A DNA stretch of 64,000 nucleotides from Salarchaeum japonicum. GTDB lineage: Archaea; Halobacteriota; Halobacteria; Halobacteriales; Halobacteriaceae. Shown here in pieces: positions 25,292 through 34,632 of the stretch. The stretch spans positions 563,564 to 627,563 of the forward strand of contig NZ_CP085324.1 of NCBI RefSeq assembly GCF_020614395.1, read 5' to 3'. The notes under the pieces are model-generated. The model saw only the letters and a program-made list of their open reading frames with translations, ran no database searches and was not told the origin of the DNA. Made by a program: the position numbers and the translations under genes. Position 1 is the first letter of the stretch, and every line of letters begins with the position of its first letter.

Positions 25292-25321
25292 GCTATTGGG
25301 TTCGGGGGTGGTTCCACGCGT

Positions 25322-25735
25322 ATGGACGACCTCGACCGGAAGATACTCGACATCCTCCGACGGGACGCCCGCACGCCCTACACGGAGATAGCGAGCACGC
25401 TCGACGTGAGCGAGGGAACGGTCAGGAACCGCGTCGACCGCCTCCGCGACGACGGCGTCATCGAACGCTTCACGGTCGCCACCCGAACCGGGAACGTCAA
25501 GGCGATGATAGAGGTGTCGGTCGCGATGGACGTGGACACGCACTCCGTCGGCGACCGCATGACCGACTGGGACGAGGTGGACTTCGTCTGGCAGGTCTCC
25601 GGCGAACTCGACATCGTGCTCGTCGTGGACGCCGCCGACACCACGCGCGTGAACGAACTCATCACGAAAGCCCGCGAACAGGAGGAGGTCGTGGAGACGA
25701 AGACGCGCCTGATACTGGACGAGAAACTCGGCTGA
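25322..25735 (+). CDS. Lrp/AsnC family transcriptional regulator
   Basis: 137 residues. A winged helix is at 1-50 (MDDLDRKILDILRRDARTPY, IASTLDVSEGTVRNRVDRLR). The RAM ligand domain follows (MIEVSVAMDVDTHSVGDR, FVWQVSGELDIVLVVDA, VVETKTRLILDEKLG). It is divergent from carA across a palindromic operator, so it probably controls carA, itself and carB in response to an amino acid or pyrimidine signal; arginine and glutamine are reasonable guesses. ATG at 25322. Confidence 0.9.
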   Translation: MDDLDRKILDILRRDARTPYTEIASTLDVSEGTVRNRVDRLRDDGVIERFTVATRTGNVKAMIEVSVAMDVDTHSVGDRMTDWDEVDFVWQVSGELDIVLVVDAADTTRVNELITKAREQEEVVETKTRLILDEKLG

Positions 25736-25776
25736 ACATCCGAAGTTCTATTCCCGTTCCTCTCTCTCCTATGGGT

Positions 25777-26355
25777 ATGAGCGACACGGAGACGGGAGCG
25801 GACGTACGCACGCCCGAGGAAGTCGAGAACGCAGAACAGGACGTCGTCACCGTCACGCCCGACGACGAACGAACCGGCCTCGCGAACCGCCTCGACGCCC
25901 ACACCGGCGACGGCATCCGCCACCGCGCCTTCACCTGCCTCCTCTTCGACGAACAGGGACGAATCCTCCTCGCGCAGCGCGCCGCCCGCAAACGCCTCTG
26001 GGACACGTGCTGGGACGGCACCGTCGCCTCCCATCCCGTCGAGGGACAGTCCCAGAAGGAAGCCACGCGCGAACGCCTCGAAGAGGAACTCGGGATTTCG
26101 CCCGACCAGTACGACGACCTCGAAGTCACGGACAGGTTCGAGTACAAGCGCTACTACATGAACGACGGCGTCGAGTGGGAGGTCTGCGCCGTCCTCCAGG
26201 CGACGCTCACCGACACCAGCATCGACCCCGACCCCGACGAGGTCGGCGGCGTCCTCTGGGCTGACTACGAAGACCTCCACGAGAACCCCCGGCACTACCG
26301 CCAGCTCGACCTCTGCCCCTGGTTCGAAATCGCGATGCGCCGCGACTTCGAGTAG
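25777..26355 (+). CDS. Nudix protein of the type I isopentenyl-diphosphate isomerase family, catalytic Cys absent
   Basis: 192 residues. All metal ligands of E. coli Idi are visible: AHTGDGIRH (H42, H49), ASHP (H86) and EWEVC (E133, E135). The Nudix-like helix GQSQKEATRERLEEELG is also present. But the active-site cysteine of the family (VCGHP in E. coli, CSHP in animals) is Ala here: WDGTVASHP, A84. Haloarchaea also use the unrelated type II isomerase. So this may be an isomerase with a different acid, or a related Nudix enzyme acting on prenyl diphosphates. ATG 25777 is chosen; ATG 25771 is two codons earlier. Confidence 0.75.
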   Translation: MSDTETGADVRTPEEVENAEQDVVTVTPDDERTGLANRLDAHTGDGIRHRAFTCLLFDEQGRILLAQRAARKRLWDTCWDGTVASHPVEGQSQKEATRERLEEELGISPDQYDDLEVTDRFEYKRYYMNDGVEWEVCAVLQATLTDTSIDPDPDEVGGVLWADYEDLHENPRHYRQLDLCPWFEIAMRRDFE

Positions 26356-26363
26356 GCTTTTCC

Positions 26364-26380
26364 CGATAGCGACCCTATCG
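26364..26380. promoter_or_regulatory. Inverted repeat just upstream of JAMM gene
   Basis: CGATAG-cgacc-CTATCG, perfect 6-bp arms with a 5-base loop, ending five bases before the ATG at 26386. It may be a repressor site or an RNA hairpin at the end of the preceding message. The same geometry recurs before the gene starting at 47189, with a different sequence. Confidence 0.4.
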
Positions 26381-26385
26381 AACCC

Positions 26386-26799
26386 ATGCTCGCCCTCGCC
26401 GGCGGCGTCTACGACGACGTGCTCGCGCACGCCCGCGAGGACGCCCCACGCGAGGCCTGCGGTATTCTCGTCGGCACGACCGAGGCGGAGACGGCGACCG
26501 CGACGGTCGCGCACCGCGTGCGGAACGTCGCCGACGCCCCCCGGGTCGCGTACGAGATGGACGCCACCGAACAGCTCCGGGTGTTCGAGACGGCGGCCGA
26601 CCACGGCCGCGAAGTCGTCGGGTTCTACCACTCGCATCCCGCGGGCCCCGCCGCGATGAGCGACCGCGACCGCGAGACGGCCGCGTGGCCCGGGTATCGC
26701 TACCTCCTCGTGTCGCTCGCCGGCCGCCCGCCGTTCGTCGGCGCGTGGACGTGGACGGGCGACGACTTCGAGCGCGAGACCGTCACAGTCCAAAACTGA
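26386..26799 (+). CDS. JAMM/MPN+ metalloprotease, desampylase-like
   Basis: 137 residues, a minimal JAB1/MPN+ domain. The zinc site is complete: E23 in PREACGILVG, then FYHSHPAGPAAMSDRD giving H82, H84, S92 and D95 in the spacing HxHPx6Sx2D. In Haloferax volcanii the similar HvJAMM1 removes SAMP proteins from targets. A SAMP1 gene is present in this window (51093-51362). It lies 30 bases after the Idi-like gene, same strand. The precise substrate is inferred from the family. Confidence 0.85.
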   Translation: MLALAGGVYDDVLAHAREDAPREACGILVGTTEAETATATVAHRVRNVADAPRVAYEMDATEQLRVFETAADHGREVVGFYHSHPAGPAAMSDRDRETAAWPGYRYLLVSLAGRPPFVGAWTWTGDDFERETVTVQN

Positions 26800-26826
26800 G
26801 TAGTGTCCGCCCCTCCCTCCTCCCGT

Positions 26827-27519
26827 ATGGTCGATACGTACGACGACCTCTCGGGACAGGTCGCGCTCGTCACCGGCGCGAACCGCGGACTCGGCGCGGA
26901 AATCGCACGCCGGCTCGCGGAGAACGGCGCGACCGTCTACGCCGGCTCCCGGAGCTCGCAGAACGAGACGCCGGAAAACACCGAACGCGTCCTCCTCGAC
27001 GTGACCCAGGAGGGCGACATCGAGGCCGCCGTGGACGGCATCTTCTCCGAGGTCGGTCGCCTCGACATCCTCGTGAACAACGCGGGCGTCGGCGAGTTCG
27101 GGAACGACATCGTCGCGGAACCGACGACCGAAATCGACCGCACGCTCGCGGTGAACCTCCGCGGGCCGATGGTGCTCTGCAAGCACGCCGTCCCGCTCCT
27201 CATCCAGAACGACGGCGGGCGCGTCGTCAACATCTCCTCCGGCATGGCCGGCCTGCACAACATGGACGGCTCCAGTCCCGCCTACCGAATCTCCAAAACT
27301 GGCCTGAACGGCCTCACCACGTACCTGCACGGCGAGTACAACGAGAACGGCCTGCTCGCGAACTCCGTCTGTCCCGGCTACGTCAAGACGGACATGGGCG
27401 GCGAGGACGCCGACCGCTCCGTCGAGAAGGGCGCGGAGACGCCGGTGTGGCTCGCGTCGCTCGAACCCGACGGCCCCTCGGGCGCGTTCTGGCGGGACAA
27501 GGAACGCATCGACTGGTAG
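26827..27519 (+). CDS. Short-chain dehydrogenase/reductase
   Basis: 230 residues, classical SDR: cofactor motif LVTGANRGLGAEIARRL, then ILVNNAGVG, the catalytic Ser in VVNISSGMAGL, YRISK as YxxxK, and NSVCPGYVKTDMGG. The basic residues after the glycine motif and R/S near GSRSSQ suggest NADP(H). The substrate is unknown. The C-terminus GPSGAFWRDKERIDW is of the carbonyl-reductase-like type found in archaea and plants. Start ATG 26827; an in-frame start at 26803 is less likely. Confidence 0.9.
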   Translation: MVDTYDDLSGQVALVTGANRGLGAEIARRLAENGATVYAGSRSSQNETPENTERVLLDVTQEGDIEAAVDGIFSEVGRLDILVNNAGVGEFGNDIVAEPTTEIDRTLAVNLRGPMVLCKHAVPLLIQNDGGRVVNISSGMAGLHNMDGSSPAYRISKTGLNGLTTYLHGEYNENGLLANSVCPGYVKTDMGGEDADRSVEKGAETPVWLASLEPDGPSGAFWRDKERIDW

Positions 27520-27525
27520 GCCGCG

Positions 27526-27756
27526 CTAGCGCCGCACCGCCGTCCAGACGCCCACGAGGGCGAACAGCACCGCGGGAATCATCGGGAGCGCGACGAGCGT
27601 GTCCATCCAAGTCAGTCCGAGCGGGCTGAGCGTCCCGCCGAGCAGTATCAGCGCCGGTATGACGAGCAGGGAGACGACGAGCACCGCGATTATCGCCCAC
27701 GACTGCCGATCCGTGAGCGGTTGTTCGGCCTGCGCCTCCTGTGGTTCGTGCGCCAT
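27526..27756 (-). CDS. Small two-helix membrane protein
   Basis: 76 residues: an acidic/Gln-rich head (MAHEPQEAQAEQPLTDRQ), then two membrane helices (SWAIIAVLVVSLLVIPALIL and LVALPMIPAVLFALVGVWTA) and a basic end. Not recognised. Its ATG overlaps the stop of the alcohol-dehydrogenase-like gene as TGATG, so it is translationally coupled to it. Confidence 0.7.
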   Translation of the reverse strand: MAHEPQEAQAEQPLTDRQSWAIIAVLVVSLLVIPALILLGGTLSPLGLTWMDTLVALPMIPAVLFALVGVWTAVRR

Positions 27757-28796
27757 CAGTATTCGCTATCGGGTTTTACCACCACCTTCCCAAAGCCTTC
27801 GCGGTTCTCCAGCAGTTCGTGCGCGCGCGCCGTCTCGCTCATCGGCAGTACCTCGCGGATGCGCGGCTCGAACGTCCCGTCCCAGACGTGCTGGAGCGCG
27901 TCGTCCGCCTCGCCGAGCGTCGCCATCGTCGAGCCGATGACCTTCAGTTGGTTCCAGAAGATGCGGTTGATGTCCGTCTCCGGCCGTCCGCCGGTCGTCG
28001 CGCCGCAGGTGACGACGCGGCCGCCCTTCGCGAGCGACTTCAGGCTGTCCTGCCACGTCGCCGCCCCGATGTGGTCTACGACGACGTCCACGCCGCGCTT
28101 GCCCGTCAGCTCTCGAATCCGGCTCGCGAAGTCGTTCGCCTCGTAGTCGATGGTGTAGTCCGCGCCGAGTTCCTCCGCGTAGTCGAGTTTCTCCTCGGAC
28201 GAAGCGGTGGCGTACACCTCCGCACCCGCGTGCTTCGCCACCTGCACGGCCGCGTGCCCGACGCCGCCGCTCGCGCCGAGCACGAGCACTTTCTCGCCCG
28301 GACTGACCTCGCCGCGCGTGAGCAGCATCCGCCACGCCGTCTGGAACACGAGCGGCGCGGCCGCCGCCGTCTCCCAGTCCACGTGCTCCGGCACGGGAAC
28401 GAGGTTCTCCTCGGGAACGACGGTCTGCTCGGAGTGGACGCCGCGGACGTGCTCGCCGATGATGTGGAACGACGAACACAGCGAGTGCTCGCCGTTCCGA
28501 CAGAACTCGCACTCCCCGCAACTCACGCCCGAGAGCAGGGCGACCCGGTCGCCCTCCGAAAACCGGGACACGTCCTCGCCGACTTCGGCGACGACGCCCG
28601 CGCAGTCGCTTCCCGGGATGTGGGGCATCTCCAGGTCGAGCCCCGGCATCCCCTTTCGCGTCCAGATGTCGAGATGGTTCAGCGCGCCCGCCTTCACGTC
28701 CACCACGACCTCGCCCCGGCCGGCCTCCGGGTCGGGGAACTCGCCGTACTCGATGACGTCCCTGCCGCCGTGCTCCGCGAACTGAACTGCCTTCAT
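27756..28796 (-). CDS. Zinc-binding dehydrogenase (MDR family)
   Basis: 346 residues. GroES-like domain with HIPGSDCAGVVAEVG; structural zinc lobe SCGECEFCRNGEHSLC near 95-110; nucleotide motif VLVLGASGGVGHAAVQVAKH near 170. It reduces or oxidises an alcohol, aldehyde or quinone. The GxSGGVG variant and the intact structural zinc put it between alcohol dehydrogenase and quinone-oxidoreductase groups. Start MKAVQFAEHGG at 28796 rather than 28811. A small membrane protein follows, overlapped by one base. Confidence 0.9.
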   Translation of the reverse strand: MKAVQFAEHGGRDVIEYGEFPDPEAGRGEVVVDVKAGALNHLDIWTRKGMPGLDLEMPHIPGSDCAGVVAEVGEDVSRFSEGDRVALLSGVSCGECEFCRNGEHSLCSSFHIIGEHVRGVHSEQTVVPEENLVPVPEHVDWETAAAAPLVFQTAWRMLLTRGEVSPGEKVLVLGASGGVGHAAVQVAKHAGAEVYATASSEEKLDYAEELGADYTIDYEANDFASRIRELTGKRGVDVVVDHIGAATWQDSLKSLAKGGRVVTCGATTGGRPETDINRIFWNQLKVIGSTMATLGEADDALQHVWDGTFEPRIREVLPMSETARAHELLENREGFGKVVVKPDSEY

Positions 28797-28868
28797 GCGT
28801 CGGGATTTCACGTCCTCGCATCAAAACTCTATGGCACGTATTATGCCGCGCCCGCCCTCACGGCCCGT

Positions 28869-29531
28869 ATGGTCGACTTCCAGTCCCGCGACACCCGCCG
28901 CGACACCGACGACGACGCCGACCCGGCGGACGCGGCGGACGACGACGGCGAACAGGCCGACCACGGACACACGCCCGACGACCACCACACTCACGAGAAC
29001 GAGCACGACGACCACGACGACCACAGCCACCACGACGCCGACGTCGCCTCGCTCGGCGTCGGCGTGGTGACGGTGTCCTCCTCTCGGAGTCTGGACGACG
29101 ACCCGAGCGGGGACGCCATCGCGGCGGCGTTCGAGCGCGAAGGCCACGCGGTCGCCACCCGCGAACTGGTGCGGGACGACTACGACCGCGTGCAGGCGGT
29201 CGTGAACCGGCTCGTCGGCCGGGACGACGTGAACACGGTCGTCACGACGGGCGGGACGGGCGTCACGCCGGACGACCAGACCGTCGAGGCGGTGCGGCCG
29301 CTCCTCGAAAAACGCCTCCCCGGGTTCGGCGAACTGTTCCGCCGGCTCTCCTACGACGACATCGGCACGCGCGTCGTCGGGACGCGCGCGCTCGCCGGCA
29401 TCGCGGACGGCGTCCCCGTCTTCTGTCTCCCTGGGAGCGAGAACGCCGCGACGCTCGGCGCGGAGGACATCATCGTCCCCGAAGCTCCCCACCTCGCCGG
29501 GCTCTCCCAGTACGCGGAGGACGAGGCGTGA
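28869..29531 (+). CDS. MoaB/MogA-type molybdopterin protein with His/Asp-rich N-terminus
   Basis: 220 residues. The conserved domain starts near residue 62 (LGVGVVTVSSSRS) and carries the MPT/ATP loop TVVTTGGTGVTPDDQTVEA and PVFCLPGSENAATLGAEDII. In molybdenum-cofactor synthesis it adenylylates molybdopterin. The first 60 residues are an unusual tail of Asp, His and Glu with about eleven His (for example HGHTPDDHHTHENEHDDHDD), like a metal-storage tail. The stop overlaps the GTG of the next gene as GTGA. Confidence 0.85.
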   Translation: MVDFQSRDTRRDTDDDADPADAADDDGEQADHGHTPDDHHTHENEHDDHDDHSHHDADVASLGVGVVTVSSSRSLDDDPSGDAIAAAFEREGHAVATRELVRDDYDRVQAVVNRLVGRDDVNTVVTTGGTGVTPDDQTVEAVRPLLEKRLPGFGELFRRLSYDDIGTRVVGTRALAGIADGVPVFCLPGSENAATLGAEDIIVPEAPHLAGLSQYAEDEA

Positions 29532-30286
29532 CGGACAAGGAGACGATTCGGGAGCGCGTCTGGGACGCGCTCGACGAGTCGGGCGTGGCGCGCTTCCCGT
29601 TCCCGCCGCACGGCCGCATCCCGAACTTCGCGGGCGCGGCGACCGCCGCCGACCGCCTCGCCGACACGGACGCCTGGCAGTCGGCGGACGTGGTGAAGGC
29701 GAACCCGGACGCGCCCCAGCTTCCGGTTCGGCGGCGCGCGCTCCGCGACGGCAAAACCGTCTACATGGCCGTTCCCCGGCTCAGGGACGAGGAGTGCTTC
29801 CTCGAACTCGACCCCGACGCCATCGACCCCGAGAACTACGACAGCGCGCCCGCGCTCTCGAATGTGGACGAGTACGCTACTCAGGTCGGGCCGGACGCCG
29901 TCCCGCGAATCGACCTCGTCGTGTCCGGGAGCGTCGCGGTCACCGAGGACGGCGCGCGCATCGGGAAGGGCGAGGGGTACAGCGACCTCGAATACGCGAT
30001 ACTCCGCGACCTCGGACTGGTGGCGGCCCGCGGGAGCGACCGAACGGCGAACGGTGAGACCGCGGGCACGACGGTCGCGACGACGGTGCACGAACGCCAG
30101 ATAGTCGAGGACGCGACGCCGGACGACCACGACGTGCCGATGGATCTGGTGGTCACACCCGAACGAACCATCGAGACGGAGACGCCGTACGAGCGTCCCG
30201 AGGGCGTGGACTGGAGCGCGCTGAGCGAGGAGCGAATCGCGGAAATACCGGTGTTGGAGCGCCTGCGGCCGGACGAGACTTTATAG
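29528..30286 (+). CDS. 5-formyltetrahydrofolate cyclo-ligase family protein
   Basis: 252 residues. Recognisable by FPFPPHGRIPNFAGA at the N-terminus, KANPDAPQLPVRRRAL, TVYMAVPRLRDEECFLEL and GKGEGYSDLEYAILRDLG. This longer archaeal/plant-like branch of the family lacks clear proof of ATP-dependent cyclo-ligase activity, so the folate role is by homology. The GTG start at 29528 is fixed by the 4-base overlap with moaB. A glycine-rich insertion (SDRTANGETAGT) interrupts the C-terminal half. Confidence 0.8.
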   Translation: MTDKETIRERVWDALDESGVARFPFPPHGRIPNFAGAATAADRLADTDAWQSADVVKANPDAPQLPVRRRALRDGKTVYMAVPRLRDEECFLELDPDAIDPENYDSAPALSNVDEYATQVGPDAVPRIDLVVSGSVAVTEDGARIGKGEGYSDLEYAILRDLGLVAARGSDRTANGETAGTTVATTVHERQIVEDATPDDHDVPMDLVVTPERTIETETPYERPEGVDWSALSEERIAEIPVLERLRPDETL

Positions 30287-30309
30287 GTCGAGGCGGCGAA
30301 CGTCCGGGT

Positions 30310-30516
30310 ATGCCGCGGGAGGCCGAGTCCGTGCTCGCCGGAATCCTGGAGGAGCGCGAGACGACGCCGACCTGCGCGGTGTGTTCGAGCGACGCCGACT
30401 TCTTCCTCTACGAACCCGGCCGCGTCCGGAAGTTCGTCTGCTGGGAGCACGTCAGCCCGTACGCCGCCGCGGTGGACGAACCCGGGGACGACCGGCCGAC
30501 GGCGCTCAGAATCTAG
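30310..30516 (+). CDS. Small zinc-ribbon-like protein, 68 residues
   Basis: Reads MPREAESVLAGILEERE, then TPTCAVCSSDADFFLYEPG and KFVCWEHVSPYAAAV. The spacing C-x2-C ... C-x2-H suggests one zinc site. This size and pattern recur in Halobacteria, but I know of no function. It follows the folate gene by 23 bases and may be in its operon. The stop is shared with the convergent cupin gene in CTAG (30513-30516). Confidence 0.7.
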   Translation: MPREAESVLAGILEERETTPTCAVCSSDADFFLYEPGRVRKFVCWEHVSPYAAAVDEPGDDRPTALRI

Positions 30517-30824
30517 TCCATCGGCGTCAGCGTCGCCGTGAACACCGCGGGGTCGTCGCTCTCGTTTCGCGCGCCGTGCGGGACGCCGGGGTCGTGGACG
30601 ACGACGCCCGGCGCGTCCACCTCCCGCTCGCTGTCGCCCTGCACGACGACGACCGTTCCCTCGACGACGTGGAACGCGTTCGTCTGGCCGGGATGCTCGT
30701 GCGGGCTGAGTTCGCCGCCCGGCCCGAGCGCGAACGCCTTCACGAGCACGTCCTCGGAGTAGTACAGTTCGCGGGTCTCCACGTCGCCCGCGTCGGGCGC
30801 GAAGTCGAGGTCGTGGACGTCCAT
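30513..30824 (-). CDS. Single-domain cupin protein
   Basis: 103 residues. Cupin motif 1 PGGELSPHEHPGQTNAFHVVEG supplies HxH...(Q)...H ligands, in shorter form SPHEHPGQTNAFHVVEG; motif 2 is APGVVVHDPGVPHGARN. It is a small beta-barrel that probably binds a divalent metal. The catalysed reaction, if any, cannot be inferred. Adjacent minus-strand gene at 30849 starts upstream with a 24-base gap and may be co-transcribed. Confidence 0.85.
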   Translation of the reverse strand: MDVHDLDFAPDAGDVETRELYYSEDVLVKAFALGPGGELSPHEHPGQTNAFHVVEGTVVVVQGDSEREVDAPGVVVHDPGVPHGARNESDDPAVFTATLTPMD

Positions 30825-30848
30825 ACCGGCGCGTGGGCGCGGAGGTAC

Positions 30849-31172
30849 TTAGGCTTCGACGCCCGTGAGTTCCTCCGCGACGAGGTCGGCGTCGAGGAGT
30901 TCGGTGTCGAGCGCGAGGTCGAGTTGGCCGCGGACGAACTCGGGAATCGTGTCCGGCGAGTAGACGACGGTCTTCAGGCGGTCGTTCAACTCCAGGGCGA
31001 CCGACACCGCGGTGGATTCGCCCACGTCGGTCAGCACGAGGAGGTCGGTGTCCGCGACGCCCGCGTCCTCCAGTTCGGTGGCGCTCCCGAGGTCGATGCG
31101 TTCGACCGACACGCCGTGTTCGGCGAGCGCGTCACCGAGTCCGCGGTCGGGGCCGACGAGGATTGCGTTCAT
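30849..31172 (-). CDS. Rossmann-like TrkA-N-type single-domain protein
   Basis: 107 residues: MNAILVGPDRGLGDALAEHG, then VERIDLGSATELEDAGVADT, DLLVLTDVGESTAVSVALEL and KTVVYSPDTIPEFVRGQLDL. The beta-alpha pattern and the nucleotide loop resemble a lone TrkA-N/RCK-N domain. Haloarchaeal copies are sometimes labelled CTP synthetase-like in databases; I see no synthase motif. It lies between the cupin and methyltransferase genes on the same strand. Role unknown. Confidence 0.7.
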   Translation of the reverse strand: MNAILVGPDRGLGDALAEHGVSVERIDLGSATELEDAGVADTDLLVLTDVGESTAVSVALELNDRLKTVVYSPDTIPEFVRGQLDLALDTELLDADLVAEELTGVEA

Positions 31173-31213
31173 GCCGGAGACTCGGCGCTCGGCGGATAAG
31201 AAGGTGACGTAGA

Positions 31214-31981
31214 CTACGCGACCGCCCAGAACCGCACGCTCCGCGGAACCTTCCAGAGGGCGTCGGGGAGGTCGCGCGCGCCCGGGTCGTTCTCCGCGAC
31301 GTGCGGGTGCTGGTGTTCGACGAGTCGGTGCACGTCGAACCCGGCCTCCGCGAGCGCGTTGTACCGGGCGTCTATCGGGCGGTCGAAGACGGTGAGCGTC
31401 TCCCCGTACTCCTCGCTGATGGTGATGTCGCGCGGCCCGGGGTCGAGGTAGTCGCGCGTGAGTTCGCTGGTTTCGGCGTCGAACGCCTCGTAGAGGGGGT
31501 GTGGGACGCTGAGCACGAACACGCCGCCGGGGCGGAGGACGCGGTGGGCTTCCGCGAGCGCGCGGTCGAGGTCGGCGACCATCTGGAACGCCGCCTCGGA
31601 GGACGCGAGGTCGAAGCGGTCGTCGGGGAACGGGAGGCTGGTCACGTCGCCCTGCGCGAACCGGGCGTCCGCGCCGTAGAAGTCGCGGAGGCGGCGCGCG
31701 TGCGCGAGTTGCTCCTCGGAGAAGTCGAGGCCGACGGCGTCCGCGCCGAGTTCGGCGGTGCCGACGGTTCCCTGGCCGCCGCCGCAGCCGAGTTCGACGT
31801 AGTCCGCGCCCTCGACGTCACTCGCGTCGAGGAGCGATTGTTCCGCGAACCCGGGGGCGTCCGCGTCGAACGGCGACGGGGCGGGCGGCAGGTCGTCGTC
31901 CGTGTCCGCGTTCCACGCGGCCTGGAAGGCGTCGCTCCACTCGTTCCACAGTCGCCGGTTCGACTGCGCGTGGTCGTCCAT
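31214..31981 (-). CDS. Class I SAM-dependent methyltransferase
   Basis: 255 residues. SAM motif I YVELGCGGGQGTVGTAELG near residue 62, motif II AVGLDFSEEQLAHARRL, then FAQGDVTSLPFPDDRFDL and HRVLRPGGVFVLSVPHPL. It is of the Methyltransf_11 type (UbiE-like); the substrate is unknown. The Trp/Asn-rich N-terminus SNRRLWNEWSDAFQAAWNAD is common in a haloarchaeal group of these enzymes. Start ATG 31981; 39 bases from the guaAb stop on the same strand. Confidence 0.88.
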   Translation of the reverse strand: MDDHAQSNRRLWNEWSDAFQAAWNADTDDDLPPAPSPFDADAPGFAEQSLLDASDVEGADYVELGCGGGQGTVGTAELGADAVGLDFSEEQLAHARRLRDFYGADARFAQGDVTSLPFPDDRFDLASSEAAFQMVADLDRALAEAHRVLRPGGVFVLSVPHPLYEAFDAETSELTRDYLDPGPRDITISEEYGETLTVFDRPIDARYNALAEAGFDVHRLVEHQHPHVAENDPGARDLPDALWKVPRSVRFWAVA

Positions 31982-32020
31982 ACGCGCCCTCGAACGCCCC
32001 GCGAGAAGAAGGTTCGGCCG

Positions 32021-32937
<917 letters not shown>

Positions 32938-32938
<1 letters not shown>

Positions 32939-34566
32939 CAGGCGGTCACCTCCGTCTCCGCGAGCACCGCCTGCAGTAGCCCGACGAACGGCGGGCTCGC
33001 GCGCCCGGGGCGACTGCGGAACTCGGGGTGGAACTGCGTCCCGAGGAAGTACGGGTGGTCGTCGAGTTCGACTATCTCCATGCGGTTACCCGCGTGCCCG
33101 CTGAACGTCAAGCCGTCGCTCGTGAGGTCGTCGATGTACTCCGGGTTCACCTCGTAGCGGTGGCGGTGGCGTTCCGTGCACGTGTCCGCGTCGTACACGT
33201 CGTGGGCGAGCGTCCCCGGTTCGATTTCGGTCTCGTGCGCGCCGAGCCGCATCGTCCCGCCGAGGTCTTCCATGTCGTACTGCTCGGGGAGCAAGTCGAT
33301 GACCGGGTACGGCGTGTCCTCGTCGATTTCCGCGGAGTGCGCGCCCGCCAGTCCGAGGACGTTCCGCGCGTACTCCACGACCGCGAGCTGGAAGCCCAGG
33401 CAGAGGCCGAGGAAGGGCACGCCGTGTTCGCGGGCGTACCGCACGGCTTCGAGTTTTCCTTCGATTCCGCGGCTCCCGAACCCGCCGGGGACGACGATGC
33501 CGTCCGCGGATTCGAGGCGGTCGCGGTGCTCGTCGTTCATCTTCTCCGAGTCCACCCAGGTGACGTTCACGCTCACGCGCTCGTGCAGGCCGGCGTGCTT
33601 GAGGGACTCGTGAATCGAGATGTAGGCGTCCTCCAATGCGTACTTCCCGACGAGCGCGATGTCCACGTCGCCCTCGGTGTCCCGGGTGACGAGGTCGCGC
33701 CACTCGGTCGAGCGCTCGCCCGCGGGGAGCGCGTCGTCGGCGATGGCGAGTTCGCTCATCACGTACTCGTCCAGGCCTTCCTCTTCGAGCATCAGGGGGA
33801 CGTGATAGATGTCCTCCACGTCCGGGTTCGAGAACACGGCGTCGGTCGGCACGTCGCAGAACAGCGCTATCTTCTCCTTCACGCTCTCCTCCAGTTTCTC
33901 GGGGTTCCGTCCGACCAGAATGTCGGGCTGGAGGCCGATGGAGCGCAGTTCCTTCACGGAGTGCTGGGTCGGTTTCGTCTTCTGCTCGCCGTTCTTCGAA
34001 TCGGGGACGAGCGTGACGTGCGCGAACAGGAGGTCGTCGTCGTCCTGCTCGTGGCTGAACTGCCGGAGCGCTTCGAGGTACGGCATCCCCTCGATGTCCC
34101 CGACGGTACCGCCGATTTCGACGATGCACACGTCGCTCCCCTCAGCGGCCTCCCGAATGCGGCGCTTGATGTCGTCGGTGACGTGCGGAATCACCTGCAC
34201 GGTCTTCCCGAGGTAGTCGCCGGCGCGCTCGCGCTCGATGACCTCCTGGTAGACCTTCCCCGTGGTGACGTTGTGGTCGGAGGTCATGTCGGCGTCGAGG
34301 AAGCGCTCGTAGTTCCCCAAGTCGAGGTCGACCTCGCCGCCGTCCTTGAGCACGTACACCTCGCCGTGCTGGTAGGGGTTCATGGTTCCGGCGTCCACGT
34401 TCAGGTAGGGGTCTACCTTCACGGCGGTCACGTCGAACCCCGCGTTCGAGAGAAGTCGTCCGAGGCTCGCGGCCGTGATACCCTTCCCCAGGCCGGACAT
34501 CACGCCCCCGGTAACGAACACGAATTTGTCGCCCAGTGATGGGTCGTATCCGGTCTCCGTCGGCAT
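32938..34566 (-). CDS. pyrG: CTP synthase
   Basis: 542 residues. Synthetase domain: [39 protein letters not shown] and [20 protein letters not shown]. Glutaminase domain: [17 protein letters not shown] (nucleophilic Cys) and [13 protein letters not shown] (His, Glu). It makes CTP from UTP, ATP and glutamine. The start [13 protein letters not shown] at 34566 is preferred over 34581; a box TTTAGA on the minus strand (34589-34594) lies about 26 bases upstream. It is followed by guaAb. Confidence 0.97.
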
Positions 34567-34632
34567 ACTGTCTGTCCGCAATCCCAGTTCTAAACCGTTT
34601 CGGAGACCGCTCGCGTGCGGTTTGCTGACAGC

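Noticed and set aside
34592-34623. Hairpin AAACCG/CGGTTT between pyrG and the membrane-protein gene as a terminator
   Set aside because: The arms are 6 bp with a 20-base loop and overlap the likely pyrG TATA box, so promoter sequence explains it better.
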